Shown piece by piece: positions 59,327 through 64,000 of a stretch of 64,000 nucleotides of DNA (within the stretch, counting starts at the first letter, position 1; every line of letters starts with the position of its first letter). The notes beneath the pieces are model-generated. The model did no database searches, was not told the DNA's origin, and saw only the letters and a list, made by a program, of their open reading frames with translations. This DNA is from Owenia fusiformis (taxonomy: Eukaryota > Annelida > Polychaeta > Sabellida > Oweniidae), in the NCBI GenBank assembly GCA_903813345.2, contig CAIIXF020000012.1:24504184-24568183 (forward strand), written 5' to 3'. The position numbers were made by a program, and so were the translations under genes.

Positions 59327-62300
59327 TTTTTTTTAATTTTTTTATTTATCATGTTTTATTTAATACAACAATAATATATGTAAAAAGAAAATTTCCAAAA
59401 AGGCGACTTTGTTTAACATTATAAGTCGCAGGGTTAATTATAAAATTTTATTTCAAAAAACAATCCAATTGGTGAAGCAAAATGGTGAATAAATTAAGCA
59501 TAGAAGGTTTGATAATTGCTGCTAACACTCAGACACTTACACACTTCTGGAGAAAAGAGGCACTCGTTTCAAGAACAGTTATGTTTGTAGCGTAGTTAAG
59601 TTTTGAGCTGCCAAAAAGAAAGAAATTCAATTTCTCTTGTTGGGTCTTAAAATTCTTTTCATATTGGATTTCAAGGTTATTTAGTTTAATTTCGAAGTCA
59701 GTTAGGAGGGTCCTACGGAGTCTGCAGTTAAAGATGACATGCTTGGATGTTTCACTTTTGAATCCACACTTACATTTTGGTGTATCAGCTAGAGTAAAGT
59801 TGTGGGCATGAAAATGAGATTGAAAAATCAAGTCGACTCTAGTCCTATTAAGACTGATTTCCTCTGGTCTAGGTAAATGCAATGAGGTAGATGATATGAT
59901 AGGTTCTGCATAAATGAGAAGTGTCAATTTAGATTTGAAAGTACTTAAATTGTCTATCTCTTGGAGTTGTTGGGGTAGTTTGTTCCATTCTGAGATAGCA
60001 GTAAAAATGCATGTTTTCTTTAATATCACAGATCTTTTAGCGGGCAAGACAAATTCAGTTGGATTTCTCAAATAGAGAGGAGGTTGTTGTCTCTTATATT
60101 CATCAAATATGTTTTGAACATATGAAGGAACTTTCTGATTTTGGACATTGAACATGAGGGTTAGTCGATGAAACTTCCTCCTCGTCTCTAGTTTAGGCCA
60201 ATTTAGAATATTGAGCACCTTTTCAGAAGATGACCCATGAATAGTTCCACTACAAATCAGAGCTGCCTTGTAGTAGAGTTGGTCAATGCGTTTTAATTTG
60301 GAAATATCTGCACATCCATAGAGGATGTCGCAGAAATCAAAATGTGGTAAGATAAAAGATTTGAACATAAGATTTAGATGGTTTCCACTAAGTTTTTTAC
60401 TTAATGCTTTAAGTGGATTTAAAAGCTTGTCAATTTTCTTTGCAAGATGGGTAATGTGGAAATTGAAAGATAATTTAGAGTCAAAGATAAAGCCAAGGTG
60501 TTTATGCGAAGCACACCTAGGTATGGATTCAGTTCCCAATTTTAGGTCAGGGGTTATTATTTCATTCTTTTTTGGACTACTAAATGTCAGATCATCACTT
60601 TTAGAGGGTTTGAATTTTAATTGCCATTTATCAGACCAATTGTTTATAGAATTTAGATCAGATTGGAGGGTGTTTATACATTCAGGCATATTATCATGGC
60701 TGAAGGGCTGATAAAGAGAAGTGTCATCTGCATACAGAAAACACTTGCTTAAAATATCATCAGGTAAATCGTTTATGTAAACTAAGAATAGCAGAGGTCC
60801 TAAGATGGACCCCTGGGGAACTCCCGAATTGATATAGTCGCTGGCTGACCATGGAGATTCATGTCCGTCAATAAGCACTCTTACTTTTCGGTTGGTAAGA
60901 TAAGATTCAATAAGTAGCATTATATTTGGACCAAAACCGTATGCATGTAGCTTCTTAAGTAATAGCTTATGGGGTAAAGTATCGAAGGCGGCCGATATAT
61001 CAAGAAAGACTGCACGAACATCATTACCATTATCCATATTAGAAGTTAAAAAATCAAGAATACTTAGTAGTTGGTGTTGTGTACTGTGACCTGGGAGAAA
61101 TCCACTTTGAAAATTAAATAGAAGATTGTTTGTTAGCAAATGGTCAAACATCCTTTTAAAAATAACTCTCTCGGCAACCTTTGAAAGGCAGCTTAATAGA
61201 GTTATTGGACGGTAATTAGAAACAAGATTTTTGTCACTTTTTTTATGGCATGGGATAATATTCCCTAGTTTCCAGGAATTAGGAAATTTTCTCATTTCAA
61301 ACATCTTATTGAGAAATTTTGAAAATAATTTTGATAAAGATGGAGCTGCTAACTTGAGCATTTTATTACTTAGTTTGTCAGGACCTAAAGCTTTGCTAAC
61401 ATCGAGTGATAAAAGAATTTCATAAATCTCTCTGTCATTTGTTGAAAGGATATTTAAAAAAGAATCAGTTCTAAGGTCAAATTGAACACTGTCTGTATCT
61501 ACGTTATGATCAGAATGAAACTTTTTGATGAAATGGTCAAGAAATAAATTAGCCTTTTCTGTGCTGGTGAGTATAGAAGAGCCGTTTTGGTTGGTCAAAA
61601 TAGGAATCCTAACAACTTTAGTTTTGAATAAAAGTTTAGATATGACCGACCAGTAAGACTTGCTGCCATATTTAAGGAAGTTTAATTTCTCATACATGTG
61701 TGATTCATACTCAAGTTTGGCCTTTGTTATTTCCTCGTTAACAATATCACACTGGTCAATGTACTTTTGATAGCGTTCTTGATTGTTGTTGTGGCGGTAT
61801 TTGAAATGTAGACGATTCCGTTTATTAATTAGTGTTTTAATGTGAGGCTTGAACCATGGTTTATCATTGCTCCGGACCTTTATAAGTTTATTTGGAATGG
61901 TATTAGTAAATATTTGGTAGAGTTGGTTAGTAAATTGATCACATAACATGTCCATATCATATGAATTTTCAATAAGTTGATCAAGTTTTGAATTTCTAAT
62001 TGAGTCGTTGATATTTTGAACATCAGCCTCGGAATATGACCAAATTCTACGGAAATATGGCAGTTCCTTTACTGTACCAATAAATGAGGTACAGACTAGA
62101 GTGCTGTGGTCAGTATTTCCGATTGGAGGTGTAACATTTGAAGAGGATATAAGATTTGGTTGATTAGTAATAAGAAGATCAATGCAGGATTGGCTTCTAT
62201 TTGTGACGCGAGTTGGTTGGTCAATTAACTGCGAAAGACCCAGACTTTGGAGATGGTTATTAAGCTCATTTCCAGTAAAGTTTTCATTGTCAGCATCCCA

Positions 62301-63403
62301 CCAAATTTTGTTACGAGCATTAAAATCCCCATTAATGACAAGCAGGTCAGCATTGGCATTAGTCAAAATGTTGGAGCAGGTATCATAAAATCTTTTAAAA
62401 TATGCTTTAGACTGTTGAGTATCTTGGGAAGGGGAACGGTAAAAAACTCCATATATAATGCTCTTGTGGTGGAGCTTAAGTTCAATAAATAAGGCATCTC
62501 CCTCAGCATTAACAAAATCATGTCGAGCTATAATAGGGATTTCTTCAGATATATAGATAAGTAAGCCACGATTTTTAGCCGAGTAAATTGGAGGATGAAA
62601 ATTAGGAATGGAAAAACGATTGGTAATTTCATCTTGGGTAAAGGTTCCGACTTCACAGAGACCTACAACTTGGCAATCTTCTGTTAAGATACGTGTTTTA
62701 AGAGCATCAAACCGAGCGCCAAATTGAGCACTGATGCTATTTATGTTGGAGAACAAAAATTTTACAGTTGACCAGTTATGAGGTCCAGGATGTGATTCTA
62801 TGTCGCCACTTAAAATAAGTAAGGATTCAATGGTGTTGGGTATATAGCAGAGTTGAGGAGTAAAAACAATGATAAGAAGCACAAATGAAGTGATAACATA
62901 TATCATATTACGCAAACTATATGAAGTTACACTACATGCAACTTGGACATAATTGATAATACTTAAGACTAGGAAGCCCATAATATTTATATAAACAATA
63001 AACACAGTTATGAGTACTAAGGAAATCATATGCGGTGAGAGATTAAGCAATAAACCATTGACCGTTGTAAGGAGCAATAGTAATCCAGTCAATAGTTGAA
63101 AGAGTACTTGAAGCATTTGGCATTTACTAGGTTTGGAAGAGTCAAGTAATTTATTTGTACTGCAGATACTACTGAATAGACCAATGGCTCTACGCCAAGA
63201 TTGAGTATCTATGCCCATTGCCTTATTAAGCAGTTGGCATAAGAGAAATATACATTAAAAAAGAATATCAGGTTGAGGTATGGAAAGATGAGTACATACG
63301 CTACATTCTTCTATGTAAGTTTCATGAGGAAGAGGTAAACAAAGTGTGTAAGTGCCAAAGTGAATGAACCTTTATTAAGACTATGACAAGTTTTTAACCT
63401 GTT
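59327..63403 (-). mobile_element. CR1/L2-like non-LTR retrotransposon inserted in satellite
   Basis: About 4.08 kb, flanked by a 12-bp duplication of satellite sequence. From right to left: 185-nt 5' UTR, one 1,229-aa ORF, about 200-nt 3' UTR with AATAAA (complement at about 59339) and an A-rich tail. No frameshift or stop, so recent. Compared with other CR1/L2 elements, a separate ORF1 is lacking; the N-terminal extension of the single ORF may stand in for it. Confidence 0.9.
59529..63218 (-). CDS. Endonuclease/reverse transcriptase polyprotein of the retrotransposon
   Basis: 1,229 residues. N-terminal part with three hydrophobic segments (about 36-60, 64-88, 104-120), then a 2A-like motif GDIESHPGP (138-146). 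AP endonuclease at about 150-375: FSNINS, LCEVG (Glu188), NGDFNARN (295-302), NTDHSTL (His370). Reverse transcriptase at about 640-900: LDISAAFD (738-745), GVPQGSILGP (798-807), FLYADD (826-831). C-terminal CxC-x8-H-x4-C zinc-type motif at 1149-1165. Catalytic residues are present, so the enzyme may be active. Functions in target-primed reverse transcription. Confidence 0.93.
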   Translation of the reverse strand: MGIDTQSWRRAIGLFSSICSTNKLLDSSKPSKCQMLQVLFQLLTGLLLLLTTVNGLLLNLSPHMISLVLITVFIVYINIMGFLVLSIINYVQVACSVTSYSLRNMIYVITSFVLLIIVFTPQLCYIPNTIESLLILSGDIESHPGPHNWSTVKFLFSNINSISAQFGARFDALKTRILTEDCQVVGLCEVGTFTQDEITNRFSIPNFHPPIYSAKNRGLLIYISEEIPIIARHDFVNAEGDALFIELKLHHKSIIYGVFYRSPSQDTQQSKAYFKRFYDTCSNILTNANADLLVINGDFNARNKIWWDADNENFTGNELNNHLQSLGLSQLIDQPTRVTNRSQSCIDLLITNQPNLISSSNVTPPIGNTDHSTLVCTSFIGTVKELPYFRRIWSYSEADVQNINDSIRNSKLDQLIENSYDMDMLCDQFTNQLYQIFTNTIPNKLIKVRSNDKPWFKPHIKTLINKRNRLHFKYRHNNNQERYQKYIDQCDIVNEEITKAKLEYESHMYEKLNFLKYGSKSYWSVISKLLFKTKVVRIPILTNQNGSSILTSTEKANLFLDHFIKKFHSDHNVDTDSVQFDLRTDSFLNILSTNDREIYEILLSLDVSKALGPDKLSNKMLKLAAPSLSKLFSKFLNKMFEMRKFPNSWKLGNIIPCHKKSDKNLVSNYRPITLLSCLSKVAERVIFKRMFDHLLTNNLLFNFQSGFLPGHSTQHQLLSILDFLTSNMDNGNDVRAVFLDISAAFDTLPHKLLLKKLHAYGFGPNIMLLIESYLTNRKVRVLIDGHESPWSASDYINSGVPQGSILGPLLFLVYINDLPDDILSKCFLYADDTSLYQPFSHDNMPECINTLQSDLNSINNWSDKWQLKFKPSKSDDLTFSSPKKNEIITPDLKLGTESIPRCASHKHLGFIFDSKLSFNFHITHLAKKIDKLLNPLKALSKKLSGNHLNLMFKSFILPHFDFCDILYGCADISKLKRIDQLYYKAALICSGTIHGSSSEKVLNILNWPKLETRRKFHRLTLMFNVQNQKVPSYVQNIFDEYKRQQPPLYLRNPTEFVLPAKRSVILKKTCIFTAISEWNKLPQQLQEIDNLSTFKSKLTLLIYAEPIISSTSLHLPRPEEISLNRTRVDLIFQSHFHAHNFTLADTPKCKCGFKSETSKHVIFNCRLRRTLLTDFEIKLNNLEIQYEKNFKTQQEKLNFFLFGSSKLNYATNITVLETSASFLQKCVSV

Positions 63404-64000
63404 AAATATATACTTAAACGTCTCACAAAATTGCAAAGGACTGGCATGTACCAGTGTGACGTACGACTGGTCGGAAAATTGACATTTCGTCAAGAGCGCA
63501 AATTGCATAAGCGATTTGAGACGAAATGGATATTATATATCCCCCTAACAGAGAAGTCAATCGATACACCCCTCCTTTGGCAAACGTAAAAATATATACA
63601 TAAACGTCTCACAATTTATCAAACTAGTCGCTGCTACCAGTGCGATGTACAGCTGGTCCGAAAATTGACATTCCGTACATAGCCCAAAGTAAATCAGACT
63701 TGTATGACAAATTAGATACTCAATATCTAATGAATAGTATGACCAATCGACATGTCCTGGGTAGGGCAAATGTCAAAATGTATCCTGAAACATCTCATAA
63801 ATAACAAATATCATGCTGTCACCAGCGTTACGTACGACTGGTCCGGAAATTGACATTTCCTCCAGAGCACAAACTGCATCATATATTTAAGACGAATTAG
63901 ATATAAAATACATCACGAACGGCAACATCATTCACTAAATCCATTCAAGAGCATACTCCAAAATATATACTTAAACGTCTCACAAAATTACAAAGGACTG
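63404..64000. repeat. Satellite array, right part
   Basis: Resumes with the duplicated AAATATATACTT, completes the interrupted D-type monomer and continues with C, A and B types in the order expected from the copy at 57.4-58.0 kb (shared GACGAAATGG and CACCCCTCC variants). Runs off the right edge. Confidence 0.95.

Noticed and set aside
38815-64000. CENP-B box in the 186-bp monomer
   Set aside because: CGAACGGGAAC was compared with the consensus TTCGNNNNANNCGGG; the CGGG is present, but the required A and TTCG are not at the right spacing.
1-64000. tRNA and rRNA genes
   Set aside because: No cloverleaf with A/B box motifs or rRNA-like sequence was noticed by eye; a tRNAscan-SE or Infernal run would settle it.

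Overview
This window is eukaryotic nuclear DNA, most probably from a ciliated marine metazoan. The evidence is AT-rich DNA, short exons with clean GT/AG introns, an axonemal dynein gene, many small TIR elements and non-LTR retrotransposons. The exact phylum cannot be read from the sequence; the mobile-element mix (CR1/L2-like retroelements with a 2A-like motif, an SGNH hydrolase ORF, palindromic MITEs) is typical of echinoderms, hemichordates, amphioxus and lophotrochozoans.

Region 1 (1-17.84 kb) is genic. The minus strand carries the first 16 coding exons (about 1,010 codons) of DNAH10, the heavy chain of inner-arm dynein f/I1. It starts at 15135 and leaves the window on the left after the exon at 1728-1868. 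Its introns hold an SGNH-hydrolase ORF on the opposite strand, a 54-bp minisatellite against an exon boundary, a 0.9-kb hAT-like MITE and smaller repeats. Head to head with it, at 16378-17836 on the plus strand, is an ASPHD-type aspartyl/asparaginyl beta-hydroxylase-domain gene. The end of its first long exon, including the splice donor, is present three times in tandem and in frame. A palindromic TTAA-flanked element lies between the two genes.

Region 2 (17.84-34.2 kb) is a nest of mobile elements. An old non-LTR retrotransposon (minus strand, about 33.1 to 20.8 kb) is split twice: by an 882-bp Mutator-like element with 9-bp target duplications, and by a 10,017-bp element with 15-bp perfect terminal inverted repeats and a 3-bp duplication. 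Inside the 10-kb element are a 4.3-kb fold-back palindrome with a minisatellite core, a second non-LTR fragment, several short palindromes of shared design and a promoter-like segment.

Region 3 (34.25-38.05 kb) is a tandem array of a roughly 51-bp GCCTCG-rich unit with a superposed period of about 1.77 kb, followed by two short repeat-rich blocks.

Region 4 (38.8-64.0 kb, continuing past the right edge) is a satellite array with a 186-bp monomer. Monomers fall into four types (A, B, C, D) and form higher-order repeats. From about 49.4 kb a 16-monomer unit of exactly 2,976 bp recurs, while the left edge is made of diverged monomers. Every intact junction carries a conserved dyad (ACCAG-N12-CTGGT). 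This is the architecture of centromeric satellite DNA in other animals, but centromere function is only an inference. A young, apparently full-length CR1/L2-like retrotransposon (59327-63403, intact 1,229-aa ORF, 12-bp target duplication) sits inside one monomer.
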